Shown: positions 19,557 through 28,773, counted from the first letter of the stretch. The stretch is DNA of 64,000 bases from Caldilineaceae bacterium (GCA_019637645.1 JAHBVH010000044.1:1-64000), one strand, 5' to 3'. Notes: generated by a model not told the origin, from the letters alone. Numbers and translations: made by a program.

Positions 19557-20033
19557 CCTTCCAATCTAGCTGCGCCTCTCCTTGCACCTTGCACTCCGTT
19601 CCCCAAATGATATAAATGGAATAGCAAACAAATACAAGGACCGACGTCCGCTAACGGAAGCTCGGCCTTTTGAAGAGCGGTTGGTTTGGCTGTTGTCGCG
19701 ATTTTCGTGGTTGGCCTGTGCCATTTTATGCCATCAAGGCAAGGCGGCAATCGCCAACCGACAAGCTTCGGGCTTTTTCACCCGATTATCAGCCCTGCCT
19801 TCACTGTTCCTATGCCATAGCTAAGAAGCTGTTTCAAAAGGTGGTTGACTGGTCCACACCAGACCGGTTTTGATGAAGGGTAAAAATTCATTCTCTCAGC
19901 GATTCTCAATGGCTTATCGCGCAGATGATGTGAAGAACGGTGTGGAATCCGTTCCTACTTCAACTTCGTAAGAATAGATCCCACCTGCAGAATCCGCTCA
20001 ATCTGCTCACAAAATCCGTTGACAGCGCGTTGC
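19527..20033. other. Convergent intergenic region
   Basis: About 500 bases lie between the flavoenzyme gene and the convergent AraC-type gene. No frame has coding support. It contains a GGACGCGG repeat at its left edge and, at 19863-19882, ACCGGTTTTGATGAAGGGTA, the same composite element seen at 6877-6980 and 55525-55591. The rest shows nothing I recognise. Confidence 0.5.
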
Positions 20034-20729
20034 CTACACAAAGCCCTGTTCGCGGCGGATCTGTACGGGCGTTTTGCCCATAAAGCGCCGAAGCGCGCGC
20101 GTCAAATGCGGCTGATCCGCATACCCTGCTTGTTCGACGGTATCCAAGATCGAGATGCCTTGGGTTAAGCACGCGGCCGCTTGTTGGGCACGCTCGATCT
20201 GGCAGAGCTGACCGTGGGTCAAGCCGGTGGCTTGGTAGAACCGGCGTTGAACCGAACGCAGCGAAAGCGTTTGAGCACGATTTTGCAAGACCGCTTCGAC
20301 CACCGGCTCACGTACCAGCAGCCCCTCGTGTACAAGTCTAGCCACAAAGCTGTCGGCATTAGCAAAGGTGGGAATAGGCCAAGTTGTGCTATTAAGCCAA
20401 AAGGAGTGGCGGGCCGCGGTGGGGAGAGTTAGGTCTTCAGCTACCAGATGCCCAGCTGGAAAGCTGGGCATGAAGCTACCCAGCTTAAATTGAATCCCAA
20501 AAAATTCCGTTTCCGCAGGACAAGGCGCGAGCATTGCTTCTGTCTCTGGCCCCCGGAATGTGATGCTAGTTTCCCCCTGATAGTGCGCCACCACGATCTC
20601 CCAATAGACACCGGCGGTAGAGGTAAATGAGCCCGCCCGTTCACTCTGGGTACGCCAGATCAGGTGTACATGGGGCGAAGCGGAGGCTCTTTCTTCAAAG
20701 ACAAAGCGAACGTTTTGCTCTTCTGGCAA
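20034..20729 (-). CDS. AraC family transcriptional regulator (paralogue 1)
   Basis: A regulator of about 231 residues. The N-terminal 120 residues form a cupin-like sensing domain (VYWEIVVAHYQGETSITFRG then FFGIQFKLGSFMPSF). The C-terminal 100 residues hold the two AraC helix-turn-helix motifs (SLRSVQRRFYQATGLTHGQL and VEQAGYADQPHLTRALRRFM). The frame stays open far upstream over two other genes, so the start is uncertain; I chose a TTG at 20729 preceded by GGAAGGAAGG. It is last in an operon after the BNR propeller and MoaD-like genes. It is closely similar in layout to the regulator at 52663-53355. Confidence 0.75.
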   Translation of the reverse strand: MPEEQNVRFVFEERASASPHVHLIWRTQSERAGSFTSTAGVYWEIVVAHYQGETSITFRGPETEAMLAPCPAETEFFGIQFKLGSFMPSFPAGHLVAEDLTLPTAARHSFWLNSTTWPIPTFANADSFVARLVHEGLLVREPVVEAVLQNRAQTLSLRSVQRRFYQATGLTHGQLCQIERAQQAAACLTQGISILDTVEQAGYADQPHLTRALRRFMGKTPVQIRREQGFV

Positions 20730-20752
20730 CTTGCCCTTCCTTCCGACAACCA

Positions 20753-21052
20753 CTAGTAACCACCGGCCATCGCCCCAACAATGAGAAAAGGTTCTGCACC
20801 GCTGCTCACAGCTTCCGGTACCACTGCATCGACCGGCTCGTGCGACAGATCCTGTCCTAAGGCGAAAAAGCGAATGAACGCACGGCGCTTTTGGGTCGCC
20901 CGATCGCGGATCGTTCCACAGAGCATCGGATATTGAGTCTCTAAGGCGTCCAGAATGCTCTGTTGGGTAACCGGCCCCTCGATCTGTAACGTAATCTCTT
21001 TGCGTACATGCGCCAACGTGCGCAGATGATGTGGGATCACAACGCGTATCAT
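20753..21052 (-). CDS. MoaD/ThiS-family ubiquitin-like protein
   Basis: A 99-residue beta-grasp protein similar to sulfur-carrier proteins. It starts at an ATG that overlaps the stop codon of the upstream propeller gene (ATGA), so its translation is coupled. The last residues are AMAGGY. Sulfur carriers normally end exactly in Gly-Gly, which is adenylated and thiocarboxylated; here a tyrosine follows, so either the tail is trimmed or the protein is not a carrier. The pairing of a MoaD-like protein with a BNR propeller protein appears to be a conserved association, but its function is unknown to me. It is unlikely to be the molybdopterin MoaD because no moa genes are near. Confidence 0.7.
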   Translation of the reverse strand: MIRVVIPHHLRTLAHVRKEITLQIEGPVTQQSILDALETQYPMLCGTIRDRATQKRRAFIRFFALGQDLSHEPVDAVVPEAVSSGAEPFLIVGAMAGGY

Positions 21053-22164
21053 GGCAATGTTTGCACCTCCACCGACAAAACCGCGGGTAGATCGCGCACA
21101 ATGGGCTGCCAATGGTCACCGGCATCGGCGGAGACATAGACTTGACCGCCGGTGGTGCCAAAGTAGATACCACAGGCAGCGAGTTTGTCCACCGCCATGG
21201 CATCCCGCAAGATATTAACATAGCAATCGCTTTGCGGCAATCCATTGGTGAGCGCTTCCCACTCGTTACCGCCGGTACGGCTGCGGTAGACACGCAGTTT
21301 GCCTTCGGGTGGGTAGTGCTCGGAATCACTTTTGATCGGGACGACATAGACAGTTTCCGGTTCATGGGCGTGAACGGCAATCGGGAAACCAAAATCGCTG
21401 GGCAGATTGCCGCTGATCTCATGCCATAGGTCACCAGCGTTGTCGGTGCGCATGACATCCCAATGCTTTTGCATAAAGAGGACATCGGGGCGGGCGGGGT
21501 GCATGGCTAGATTGTGCACACAATGGCCGACATCAGCATCCGGATCAGGCAATTCCCAGGGTGACTTGAGCCCGCGGTTGATGGGCAACCAACTCTGCCC
21601 GCCGTCATCGGTGCGGAAAGCGCCGGCGGCAGAGATGGCAACAAAGATGCGGTTGGCATCATTCGGGTCGAGGATGATTGTGTGCAAACACATGCCGCCA
21701 GCGCCAGGCTGCCAGAGATGGCCTTTGGCTTCTCGCAAGGCTGGTAACTCTTGCCAGCTTTGGCCGCCATCTTTGGAGCGGAAGAGTGCGGCATCCTCGG
21801 CGCCAGCATAGACCGTGTCGGCTTCGGTTAGAGATGGTTCCAGATGCCAAACGCGCTTGAACTCCCAGGGGTGTTGGGTGCCATCGTACCATTGGTGGGT
21901 GTCAGGCGTGCCTTCGTAGGCAAAGTCGTTGCCCACGGGTTCCCAGCTTTTACCGCCGTCGTCGGAGCGTTGAATGATCTGCCCAAACCAGCCGGTGGAC
22001 TGGGCTGCATAGATCCGATCGGGGTTGACTGGCGATCCTTTGATATGGTAGATCTCCCAGCCAGCAAAGTGCGGGCCACTGACCTCCCAGGCTTCCCGTT
22101 TGGCGTCGGACGTGAGAATAAAAGCACCTTTCTTGGTGCCAACTAAGACGCGTACTCCACTCAT
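21049..22164 (-). CDS. BNR-repeat beta-propeller protein (sialidase/WD40/YVTN-like)
   Basis: A 371-residue protein with six Asp-box motifs spaced along the chain: [55 protein letters not shown] and [11 protein letters not shown]. This predicts a six-bladed beta-propeller. There is no signal peptide, and the arginine triad of true sialidases is not evident, so an enzymatic sialidase role is doubtful. AAGGAGG precedes the ATG. The MoaD-like gene overlaps its stop codon and an AraC-type regulator follows, forming a three-gene operon. Cytoplasmic location and function are inference. Confidence 0.8.
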   Translation of the reverse strand: MSGVRVLVGTKKGAFILTSDAKREAWEVSGPHFAGWEIYHIKGSPVNPDRIYAAQSTGWFGQIIQRSDDGGKSWEPVGNDFAYEGTPDTHQWYDGTQHPWEFKRVWHLEPSLTEADTVYAGAEDAALFRSKDGGQSWQELPALREAKGHLWQPGAGGMCLHTIILDPNDANRIFVAISAAGAFRTDDGGQSWLPINRGLKSPWELPDPDADVGHCVHNLAMHPARPDVLFMQKHWDVMRTDNAGDLWHEISGNLPSDFGFPIAVHAHEPETVYVVPIKSDSEHYPPEGKLRVYRSRTGGNEWEALTNGLPQSDCYVNILRDAMAVDKLAACGIYFGTTGGQVYVSADAGDHWQPIVRDLPAVLSVEVQTLP

Positions 22165-22183
22165 GATCGCCTCCTTGGTTCAG

Positions 22184-22636
22184 TTAACCTTTTTTCTGTA
22201 CAGGAATATAGATGGACAGGGCGGGATGGGCTGGACTAAAGTCCTCCCCATAGTATTCGAAGTAGGGCGCATCGACTGCTTGATAGTCCGCTGTGGGGAG
22301 CCACTGATTAAAAATGTATCCAAAGGTTTCGCCGACCATCGCAAGAGTGGTTGCAAAAACGGCATAGGTGTTGGCTGGCAGATCCCAACGGTTCATACCA
22401 GGTGGTAATTCGTCAACTTGGGCAACAGCCATCCCAGCCATATAATCCAACTTATTCATCGCTTCGTTATGCGCCATCACTCCATAGCTAACATCTGGTT
22501 CGGCTCCCTGGGCGATCTCGTCCATGCGCGGCACAAATTCCTCCCAGAGTTGGGGAATTTCTGGCGACTTGGGTATGGTGTGTACTAACAGGCCGACGAC
22601 GGTAAAGGCTGGTTTGGTAATGATCTGCGGTTGCAT
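22184..22636 (-). CDS. GyrI-like / AraC effector-binding domain protein
   Basis: A 150-residue stand-alone ligand-binding domain of the GyrI/SOUL-like fold, also found at the C-terminus of Rob and BmrR regulators. Features are the opening strand (QIITKPAFTVVGLLVHT), the central LDYMAGMAVAQVDELPPGM and the ending YYGEDFSPAHPALSIYIPV, in which a glutamate often contacts cationic drugs. I start at the ATG at 22636, which follows AAGGAG. It lies 22 bases downstream of a DinB gene in the same operon. Its probable role is small-molecule binding or sequestration. Confidence 0.75.
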   Translation of the reverse strand: MQPQIITKPAFTVVGLLVHTIPKSPEIPQLWEEFVPRMDEIAQGAEPDVSYGVMAHNEAMNKLDYMAGMAVAQVDELPPGMNRWDLPANTYAVFATTLAMVGETFGYIFNQWLPTADYQAVDAPYFEYYGEDFSPAHPALSIYIPVQKKG

Positions 22637-22658
22637 CCTTCTCTCCTTACTATACAGT

Positions 22659-23135
22659 TCACTGTGAAAGACAACATAACGCTTGGCGAATTTCACCTAG
22701 GTGATAGGCCGTGTGAACAATGGTGGCTATCGCACCACCGATCTCCCGAGGGCTGGGCCACTCGGTCGTATCGTTGATGAGCGCTTTGATGCGCTCATAG
22801 CTGGCGCGCAGTGCTGCTTTGTCTGTCTCCCATTCAGCCGGTGTGACAGCCTTGGTCTCGCGCCAGATCTTGTCCCAATCCTGCTCTCCATATTGCTGTG
22901 TACGTACGCTATGCTCCAATACATCCAAGTAGAAGGTGATATGTCTGACTTGGGCCGCCAAGGTCGCGCATTGCCCACCGACAGGGATCGACGCCTTTTC
23001 TGCTGAGATAGTCGCAAGGGTTTCAAAAAGGGAAGTGCCCTTGTCGAGAAAAATCCCCTGTACACTATCGAAGGTCTCATTGAGGAGCGTGTAGAGCGCG
23101 TTCGTAAAATGTTCGCTTTGGATGGATGAGGACAT
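22659..23135 (-). CDS. DinB family protein
   Basis: A 158-residue four-helix bundle of the DinB/YfiT superfamily, whose members bind a metal through three histidines and often act as thiol-dependent transferases. The likely histidines are in VRHITFYLDVLEH (residues 60-72) and VHTAYHLGEIRQA near the C-terminus. AAAGGAA precedes the ATG at 23135; an in-frame ATG at 23174 has no such support. It heads a two-gene operon with the GyrI-like protein, driven by a clear promoter with a palindrome over the start site. Confidence 0.75.
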   Translation of the reverse strand: MSSSIQSEHFTNALYTLLNETFDSVQGIFLDKGTSLFETLATISAEKASIPVGGQCATLAAQVRHITFYLDVLEHSVRTQQYGEQDWDKIWRETKAVTPAEWETDKAALRASYERIKALINDTTEWPSPREIGGAIATIVHTAYHLGEIRQALCCLSQ

Positions 23136-23218
23136 AAGGTTCCTTTCTGGGTGACTCCTTTGCCAGTAAGACATGGCGGTCCTACTCTATGCGCCTGACC
23201 GATGTTTTCTAAAAAAAT

Positions 23219-23264
23219 AATAGAACATTTATTCTATTGTAGTGGGTTAGGTTCAAAATGTCAA
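23219..23264 (-). promoter_or_regulatory. Sigma-70 promoter with palindromic operator for the DinB-GyrI operon
   Basis: On the minus strand TTGACA (23264-23259) and TACAAT (23241-23236) are 17 bases apart. Just downstream, AATAGAA-CATTTA-TTCTATT (23219-23238) is a perfect 7-base-arm palindrome covering the predicted transcription start, well placed for a repressor. The untranslated leader would be about 95 bases. Confidence 0.65.
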
Positions 23265-23556
23265 GTAGATGTTTCAAAAAATATAGTAGTGCTGTGTTAT
23301 ATTATCAATGGTTGAGGGCGAGGTAAATGCAAACTTGCGCTAACCGCAACCTAACCGATAGAGGTGACGCCGTTGGACAAAACCTGTCAGGTTTCTGGTC
23401 CTACCAACCAACTGGGCTGCGCACACCTACCAGCATAGCGGAGTTGACAACCCTCGGCTCTTCCTGTACGCTACCGAGGCGACTATCCCACCATCGCCGC
23501 GCGCTCATCGCTGTGCTCGGTCCATGCTAAATTGACTTGATGACTGAGGAGATTTC
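23265..23556. other. Intergenic region before the MFS gene
   Basis: Part of a roughly 420-base divergent gap without a gene. A single CCTGTCAGG palindrome arm (AAACCTGTCAGGTTT, 23380-23394) is present. TTGACA (23444-23449) and TACGCT (23467-23472), 17 bases apart, may be a weak plus-strand promoter for the MFS-creatininase pair. Confidence 0.4.
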
Positions 23557-24765
23557 ATGCAGGCAGATGCCTCCACACGGGTTGCAATCCGCCCGTTTAC
23601 CCTTTGGCTACTGACATTCGGCGGCTTTTTTTCCTTCTTTGCTTTTGGCTTTGTCGATAACCTCAAGGGGCCGACTCTCCCCAATCTGCTGCAGGAACTG
23701 AATTTTAGCTACAGTCAGGGCGGTGGCATACTCTTTGCCGCCTATCTTGGTTTTGTGATTGCGACCTTGCTAACCGGCCCCCTTTCCGACCTGTTGGGCA
23801 ATCGCCTGCTTCTCTGTGCCGCCGGTCTCTTCATGGCGTTGGGGATGGTTGGGTTGAGCACGCTGGCAACCTATCCGCTGCTCTTTGGCGCGATGCTCGT
23901 CATTGGGCTAGGCACCGGCGCGATTGAAGTGGGTGGCAATGGCCTCATCGTTGCGTTGCATCGGCAAGCCCAAGGGCGTTTCTTGAACTTGTTAGCAACC
24001 TTTCATGGGATCGGCGCGACCTTGGCCCCGCTCTTTGCGGCTTGGTTGATGGCCGGTGGGGAGGGCTGGCGACAGCTCTTTCTCTACAGTGTCCCACTGG
24101 CTTTACTCTTGGCACTCCTCTTTGCGATTACCCCAGGGCCACCCGCCGCCCAACCTGGGCAGCACAACTTGGACTGGGCGGTGCTGCGTCGGCGTGGTTT
24201 TAGCCCGACCATGATCGCCTTTTATCTAGCCATTGGCCTCTATGTAGCGACAGAATTGGGCATTGCCGCCTGGATTGTGGAATATCTGATCCAAAGTAAG
24301 GGGATTGTCCAAACGACAGCCGCCTATTATCTCTCCGTCTTCTTTGCCTTTGTCATGGTGGGGCGGTTGGTCGGGAGCGTCTTGGTCGAGCGGATCGGCT
24401 ATCTGCGTTCGATCCTTTTCGCCGCGATTGGTGCCCTGGTCTGTATCCTACTGGCCCTCTTGGGGCCGCCAGCGTTAGCCTTCGCTCTGCCTGTCAGTGG
24501 TCTTTTCTGTTCCATCATCTTCCCTACCATCACCGCCGCCGTTTCGCGGCTGCATACCCAGAATACAGGGACGATCCTTGGTCTGCTCTTCACGGCGGGG
24601 GGCATCGGCGGCACCCTTGGCCCTGCCGCCATTGGCGTTGTTAGCGATGCACTGGGCATTCAGTGGGGCTTTGGGCTCAATGCGCTCTTCTGTACGGGGG
24701 CTATAATGGCTATTGGCGTATTGCTGCGCCGAGACGCGATGTCCAGAGAAACACAGCAGGTGTAA
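23557..24765 (+). CDS. MFS transporter
   Basis: A 402-residue major facilitator protein with 12 predicted membrane helices in two halves. The loop between helices 2 and 3 carries the family pattern GPLSDLLGNR (near residue 73). A second-half counterpart is GRLVGSVLVERIGYLR (near residue 270). The start follows GAGGAG. The creatininase-family gene begins 51 bases downstream with its own strong ribosome-binding site, suggesting a transporter plus amidohydrolase pair for uptake and hydrolysis of a small cyclic amide or similar. The layout resembles sugar or drug exporters as well, so the direction of transport is open. Confidence 0.85.
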   Translation: MQADASTRVAIRPFTLWLLTFGGFFSFFAFGFVDNLKGPTLPNLLQELNFSYSQGGGILFAAYLGFVIATLLTGPLSDLLGNRLLLCAAGLFMALGMVGLSTLATYPLLFGAMLVIGLGTGAIEVGGNGLIVALHRQAQGRFLNLLATFHGIGATLAPLFAAWLMAGGEGWRQLFLYSVPLALLLALLFAITPGPPAAQPGQHNLDWAVLRRRGFSPTMIAFYLAIGLYVATELGIAAWIVEYLIQSKGIVQTTAAYYLSVFFAFVMVGRLVGSVLVERIGYLRSILFAAIGALVCILLALLGPPALAFALPVSGLFCSIIFPTITAAVSRLHTQNTGTILGLLFTAGGIGGTLGPAAIGVVSDALGIQWGFGLNALFCTGAIMAIGVLLRRDAMSRETQQV

Positions 24766-24816
24766 GTCTTACAGCCGTTCGGAAATCTATTCAATCGCTT
24801 CAAAAAGGAGGCAACC

Positions 24817-25629
24817 ATGCGTTGGGAAGAATTGACGGCAGATCGCTTTGCCGCAGCCGTGCAGGAATGTGAAGGCGTCTGTCTGATCGCGCTTTCCGTG
24901 GTGGAACGCCACGGCCACCATTTGCCCTTAGGCACGGATATGTATGAAGGGCGCGGGATTTTGGAACGGGTAGCGGCGCAGGAGAAGGTGATCCTCTTCC
25001 CCGACTATATCTTTACCCAGATCCCCGAGGCGCGCCATCTAGCTGGCACGATCAGCATTGATAGCGACCTCATGATCCAACTGCTCGATAATGTTTGCCG
25101 TGAGATTGCGCGCAATGGGTTGAAGAAGATTGTCCTGGTCAATGCCCATGGCGGGAACAATGGCCTGGTCGCCTTTTACAACATGATCCAGCTCTATAAA
25201 CCGCGCGACTATGTGGTCTATCTTGTCAACCCTTTCTTTGTTGCCTTTGGTGGACAGCTCCAACTGCCTTGGGCAAGTGCCGATGACGGCCATGCTGGCC
25301 CAGGCGAAACCAGCATGGTACTAGCCCTGCGCCCTGATCTCGTTCATATGGAATTGGTGCCAACCAATGATGAAGGCAAGGCGCGCAACCAATTGCAGGC
25401 CCTGCGCGAAGCTGGTGTGCAGACTGGCATTTGGTGGTATGCCGACCACCCCACCCACTATGCTGGCAACGCGGCCTATGCCACGGCGGAAGCGGGGCAT
25501 GCCCTATTGGACGTGATGGCTGACGCGGTTGTACGTGCCGTACGCGCGATCAAGGCCGATACCCAAAGCAAGCGCCTCCAGGATGAGTTCTTTGCCGCGT
25601 CAGCCATGCCTGGGGTCGGGCCGCAGTAG
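24817..25629 (+). CDS. Creatininase family protein
   Basis: A 270-residue metal-dependent amidohydrolase of the creatininase family. Metal ligands expected for the family are visible: Glu/His in VVERHGHHLPLGTD (residues 27-42, where most members read EQHG), the aspartate in GTDMY, the histidine in NAHGGNN near residue 108, and the glutamate in DDGHAGPGETSMVL near residue 160. AAAAGGAGGC precedes the start. It is the second gene of a pair with the MFS transporter. Family members hydrolyse creatinine, mycofactocin precursors or formylated purine/pyrimidine intermediates; none of those pathways is seen here. Confidence 0.85.
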   Translation: MRWEELTADRFAAAVQECEGVCLIALSVVERHGHHLPLGTDMYEGRGILERVAAQEKVILFPDYIFTQIPEARHLAGTISIDSDLMIQLLDNVCREIARNGLKKIVLVNAHGGNNGLVAFYNMIQLYKPRDYVVYLVNPFFVAFGGQLQLPWASADDGHAGPGETSMVLALRPDLVHMELVPTNDEGKARNQLQALREAGVQTGIWWYADHPTHYAGNAAYATAEAGHALLDVMADAVVRAVRAIKADTQSKRLQDEFFAASAMPGVGPQ

Positions 25630-25665
25630 GCTCCTTTGGCGGTAGGCTTTGGTGGTCCCTTTTAT

Positions 25666-25695
25666 GCCTGACAGCTTTTCAAAAACCTGTCAGGC
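25666..25695. terminator. Hairpin after the creatininase gene (repeat copy j)
   Basis: GCCTGACAG and CTGTCAGGC pair, with CTTTTCAAAAAC between them partly extending the stem. It follows the creatininase stop codon by about 37 bases. There is no long T-tract, so termination strength is uncertain. Confidence 0.6.
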
Positions 25696-25782
25696 CGGGT
25701 GATTCTACTGCGGCCTGGGATGAATGGCTTGGGCTTGGCGGATGTGGCGTACGAAATAGAGAATTTAGATAGGAAAGCGACT

Positions 25783-26301
25783 ATGATCATACTGGAAACC
25801 GAACGATTACTCCTCCGTCACCTCGAGTTGGGTGACTTAGATGAACTTTACGCACTCTACCGCGATCCTGAGATACGGCGCTATTTTCCCGAAGGCACCT
25901 TGACCTATGCCGAGACGAAAGAAGAGTTGGAGTGGTTTCTCGACGGTCATCCGCGCCGCCCTGAACTTGGGTTGTGGGCCACCATGCACAAGGCGGATAA
26001 CCGCTTGATTGGGCGCTGTGGCCTCTTGCCCTGGACCATTGACGGGCAAGAGGAAGTGGAGATTGCCTATCTGATCGCCAAGCCTTATTGGCGGCAGGGG
26101 CTAGGGGCCGAAGCCGCCGCGGCCATCCGCGACTATGGCTTTCAAACCCTCAAGCTAGCGCGCCTCATCTGTTTGATTGATGAGGAAAATCAGGCGTCGC
26201 TCAACACAGCTAAGAAGATCGGCATGACCTTTGAAAAAGCCAGCGAAGATGAGACGGGCCCTTTTCTGGTCTATGCCATTGCCAATCCTGTTGCCGCATA
26301 A
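25783..26301 (+). CDS. GNAT family N-acetyltransferase (RimJ/RimL-like)
   Basis: A 172-residue acetyltransferase. It opens with IILETERLLLRHLELGDLDE, typical of RimJ/RimL-like members. The acetyl-CoA loop lies near residue 105 (YWRQGLGAEAAAAIRDYGF), matching the R/QxxGxG/A pattern, and NQASLNTAKKIGMTFE near residue 140 is the usual C-terminal motif. I chose the ATG at 25783; a longer frame to 25699 adds residues from the intergenic repeat region. The substrate may be a protein N-terminus or a small amine. It stands alone between divergent units. Confidence 0.8.
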   Translation: MIILETERLLLRHLELGDLDELYALYRDPEIRRYFPEGTLTYAETKEELEWFLDGHPRRPELGLWATMHKADNRLIGRCGLLPWTIDGQEEVEIAYLIAKPYWRQGLGAEAAAAIRDYGFQTLKLARLICLIDEENQASLNTAKKIGMTFEKASEDETGPFLVYAIANPVAA

Positions 26302-26330
26302 CCCTCGCTCGTATGGAAACCCCTTAGGTG

Positions 26331-26885
26331 CTATTGGGCGCTTTTCCATACAGCAGCATACTTCTTACGATACTTGGCATCGGCTTCCCGCTCAATCCAA
26401 GTCAGGGCCTGTGCCATGACCGTTTCATCACCGACCGCGTCATAGAGGTGGCGCAGACCCGCAATGATGTCAAAGCGGATGAGGCTCCAATTTTTTTCGG
26501 GCAGACACTCAAAATAGCGCTTTTCCAATGCGGCGAGCAACTGTTCCCGTTGCGCTGCTCCCGCCACGCCAACTTTCCAGATCGCTTGCAGCGCGTGACG
26601 GGCCGTGACAAAGCGCTCATCTTTGGTGACCATAAGCAGCTTATCAAAATCCGCCAAGAGGCGTTCTTCGGGATCACTCTTGGCTAGGTTGCAGAGCAGT
26701 TGGGCCGCAATGGCGCGATTGTGATTATCGGCATGGGCCAGATGGGCAACGGCCTGCTCCCACACATCATAGGCCCACGCAACGGGCTGTTCGGTGGCAG
26801 CCATGATGGCCGCATAGGCTTCATTCTGCCGAGTACGTTCACTGCCCCATAGCGCGTTGAGGTCGGCGGGGATACTTTGTGACAT
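26331..26885 (-). CDS. Hypothetical helical-repeat (HEAT-like) protein
   Basis: A 184-residue, mostly alpha-helical protein. Regularly spaced helix pairs (VWEQAVAHLAHADNHNRAIA, ERLLADFDKLLMVTKDERFV) suggest HEAT-like or DNA-alkylation-repeat architecture. There are no membrane segments or signal peptide. I used the ATG at 26885, with AAGG upstream, rather than a start 17 codons earlier. It lies 11 bases downstream of a VOC gene on the same strand, so the two are co-transcribed. I cannot assign a function. Confidence 0.6.
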   Translation of the reverse strand: MSQSIPADLNALWGSERTRQNEAYAAIMAATEQPVAWAYDVWEQAVAHLAHADNHNRAIAAQLLCNLAKSDPEERLLADFDKLLMVTKDERFVTARHALQAIWKVGVAGAAQREQLLAALEKRYFECLPEKNWSLIRFDIIAGLRHLYDAVGDETVMAQALTWIEREADAKYRKKYAAVWKSAQ

Positions 26886-26896
26886 CACCTTATCCC

Positions 26897-27295
26897 TCAG
26901 CTGATCAGTTGATAGAGCTGGATCAAATTGCCACAAGTGTCATCGAGGATGGCAATGATCGTAGTCCCCATGTTCGTCGGCTCCATGGTGAACTCTACGC
27001 CAACTGCTTGCAGCCGTTCATATTCGGCGTAGAGATCATCCACCTGAAAAGCCGTGAAGGGAATGCCATCGCGCACGAGATCGGCTTTGAGCGCCTTCAT
27101 GGCCGGATACTCGGCGTTTGGTTCGAGCAGCACCTCGGTCCCATTCGGCTCTGCTGGCGAAACGACCGTGATCCAGCGCGCACCGCCACCTAAATCGATA
27201 TCGTGTTTTTTGAGAAAGCCAAGCTTGTCGGTGTAAAAGGCTAATGCTTTGTCGTAGTCATCAATCGATACACTGTTGAGTTTGATCTTAATCAT
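26897..27295 (-). CDS. VOC family protein (glyoxalase/bleomycin-resistance fold)
   Basis: A 132-residue single VOC domain made of paired beta-alpha-beta-beta-beta units. The first half is IKIKLNSVSIDDYDKALAFY and GGGARWITVVSPA; the second half is KADLVRDGIPFTAFQVDDLY and FTMEPTNMGTTIIAILDDTC. The start at 27295 matches the family N-terminus. Members include glyoxalase I, dioxygenases and antibiotic-binding proteins; this one cannot be placed further. It is followed by the HEAT-like gene. Confidence 0.8.
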   Translation of the reverse strand: MIKIKLNSVSIDDYDKALAFYTDKLGFLKKHDIDLGGGARWITVVSPAEPNGTEVLLEPNAEYPAMKALKADLVRDGIPFTAFQVDDLYAEYERLQAVGVEFTMEPTNMGTTIIAILDDTCGNLIQLYQLIS

Positions 27296-27413
27296 GAGCC
27301 CAATTCCTCTTTCTGGTTCGTGGTTCTGGTTGGTTGCGATCCCCAGGAGCAACGGTGGCGCGCCGCGCTGGTCCGCGACAGGCTATTGTTCGCCATAGGG
27401 AAATCTCTCTCAT

Positions 27414-28352
27414 TTACTGTCCATCATAGGCTTGCTGCAACGCGGCGAGGTCAAACTTCTTCATCTGGAGGAAGGCGTGTGTCACGCGTTCAATTTGCGC
27501 TTTTGTGCCGTTTTGCAGCATTGGATCTAGCGTGGAAGGCACGATCTGCCAAGAAACACCATATTTGTCCTTGAGCCACCCGCACTGCTCGGCCTCTGGC
27601 ACTGCCGAGAGCTGCCCCCAATAGTAATCAATTTCTTCCTGGTCGTTGCAGTAGACCATAAACGAGATGGCTTCGTTGAACGTAAAAGCGTGCTCTAGCG
27701 CGCTGTCCATGGCGGTGAACCAATGTTGCTCCAGCATAAAATCGGCAAACATGACCGTTCCTGCTTGGTTCGGCTCCTGTCCAGCAGGGTAGCGAGTCAG
27801 CTTTCCTGGGGCAGAATTTCTGAATACAGAGAGATAGAACTCCATGGCTTCTTCCGCCTTGCCCCAGTTGTTGCCCACAAAGAGCAGCGACGGCATGATG
27901 GGGGGCCGTGGGTCGCCGCTGGGATTGGTCAGGATGAGTTGCCACGATAGACCGTATTTATCCTGAACCCAGCCGAACCGCTCGCTAAAGGGATACTGAT
28001 CAATGGGCATCAGCACCACGCCACCGTCGGACAACTTGTCCCAAAGCTCATCGAGCTTTTCGCGTGCATTCTTCTCGCGTGATGGCGACGGCGTGAACCG
28101 CAACGGATCGAAGTTGACCATAAAAGAGAGCGCTGGGTTGAAGGTAAAAAGCGGCCCGGCGCTGATCGCCATAAACTTCTCGCCCCAGAGCGTAAACGAT
28201 ATGATGTCGCTATCGCCTGACGGCGTATCGTGCAGTGTGGTCACCGTTGTGATAGTGGAGTCAGGAAAAATAGCGGTATAGAATTGAGCTGCATCTTTGG
28301 CCTCGTGGTTATACCACAAATGTGGAGCGATTTTGGAACTAATCGTTGCCAT
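27414..28352 (-). CDS. Tandem PhnB-like VOC protein (two domains)
   Basis: A 312-residue fusion of two PhnB-type VOC domains. The first covers residues 1-150 ([20 protein letters not shown], then [20 protein letters not shown]). The second covers 155-310 ([20 protein letters not shown], then [19 protein letters not shown]). Each half alone resembles the 151-residue protein at 52017-52472, so this looks like an internal duplication. The ATG at 28352 follows AAGGAG. An AraC-type gene lies upstream on the same strand with a 25-base gap. The ligand is unknown. Confidence 0.85.
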   Translation of the reverse strand: MATISSKIAPHLWYNHEAKDAAQFYTAIFPDSTITTVTTLHDTPSGDSDIISFTLWGEKFMAISAGPLFTFNPALSFMVNFDPLRFTPSPSREKNAREKLDELWDKLSDGGVVLMPIDQYPFSERFGWVQDKYGLSWQLILTNPSGDPRPPIMPSLLFVGNNWGKAEEAMEFYLSVFRNSAPGKLTRYPAGQEPNQAGTVMFADFMLEQHWFTAMDSALEHAFTFNEAISFMVYCNDQEEIDYYWGQLSAVPEAEQCGWLKDKYGVSWQIVPSTLDPMLQNGTKAQIERVTHAFLQMKKFDLAALQQAYDGQ

Positions 28353-28377
28353 CGTATTTCTCCTTATTAGACAACCT

Positions 28378-28773
28378 CTATTTACGCTTATGGGGTGAAG
28401 CAACTAATAACCGCGTGGCCGCCACACAGCCCAGCGCGCGAAACGCTTGTGGGGAGAGGCCAAAGTGCTGTTTGAAGGCTTTACTAAACGCGTTATGACT
28501 GCCATAGCCCGCGGCGAGCGCCACTTCGCCAATGTCACTCGCCCCCATGCGCAACTTGCGCCCGGCCCGTTCCAAGCGCAGCCGTCGGATATAGGCCGTG
28601 GGGCTTTCTCCCACCTGCGCCAGAAAGACACGATGAAAGTGGGGCAGTGAAAACCCCGCAATCGCAGCCAAGCTGGCCCGCTCCAGCGGCTCGGTCAGGT
28701 GAGTGCGGATATACTTTTTTGCTGCTGCAATGCGTTCTTCATCGGTTAAACAAGGATCTGTTTCCTGTACCAT
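28378..28773 (-). CDS. AraC family regulator consisting of the DNA-binding domain only
   Basis: A 131-residue protein holding just the double helix-turn-helix: [20 protein letters not shown] near residue 35 and [20 protein letters not shown] near residue 80. There is no separate sensing domain, as in SoxS or MarA. An ATG two codons upstream (28779) is equally possible. It directly precedes the tandem PhnB gene on the same strand and probably regulates it, like other AraC/VOC pairs in this region. Confidence 0.8.
   Translation of the reverse strand: MVQETDPCLTDEERIAAAKKYIRTHLTEPLERASLAAIAGFSLPHFHRVFLAQVGESPTAYIRRLRLERAGRKLRMGASDIGEVALAAGYGSHNAFSKAFKQHFGLSPQAFRALGCVAATRLLVASPHKRK

Noticed and set aside
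20730..21485. Upstream extension of the AraC-type gene's open frame (frame 20034-21485)
   Set aside because: It runs antiparallel in codon character over the MoaD-like and propeller genes, which have clear homology and start signals in another frame. Only the part below about 20730 matches the AraC family.
21049..22164. True exo-alpha-sialidase
   Set aside because: The Asp boxes are present, but there is no signal peptide and I cannot find the arginine triad or the catalytic Tyr/Glu pair, so only a propeller fold is claimed.
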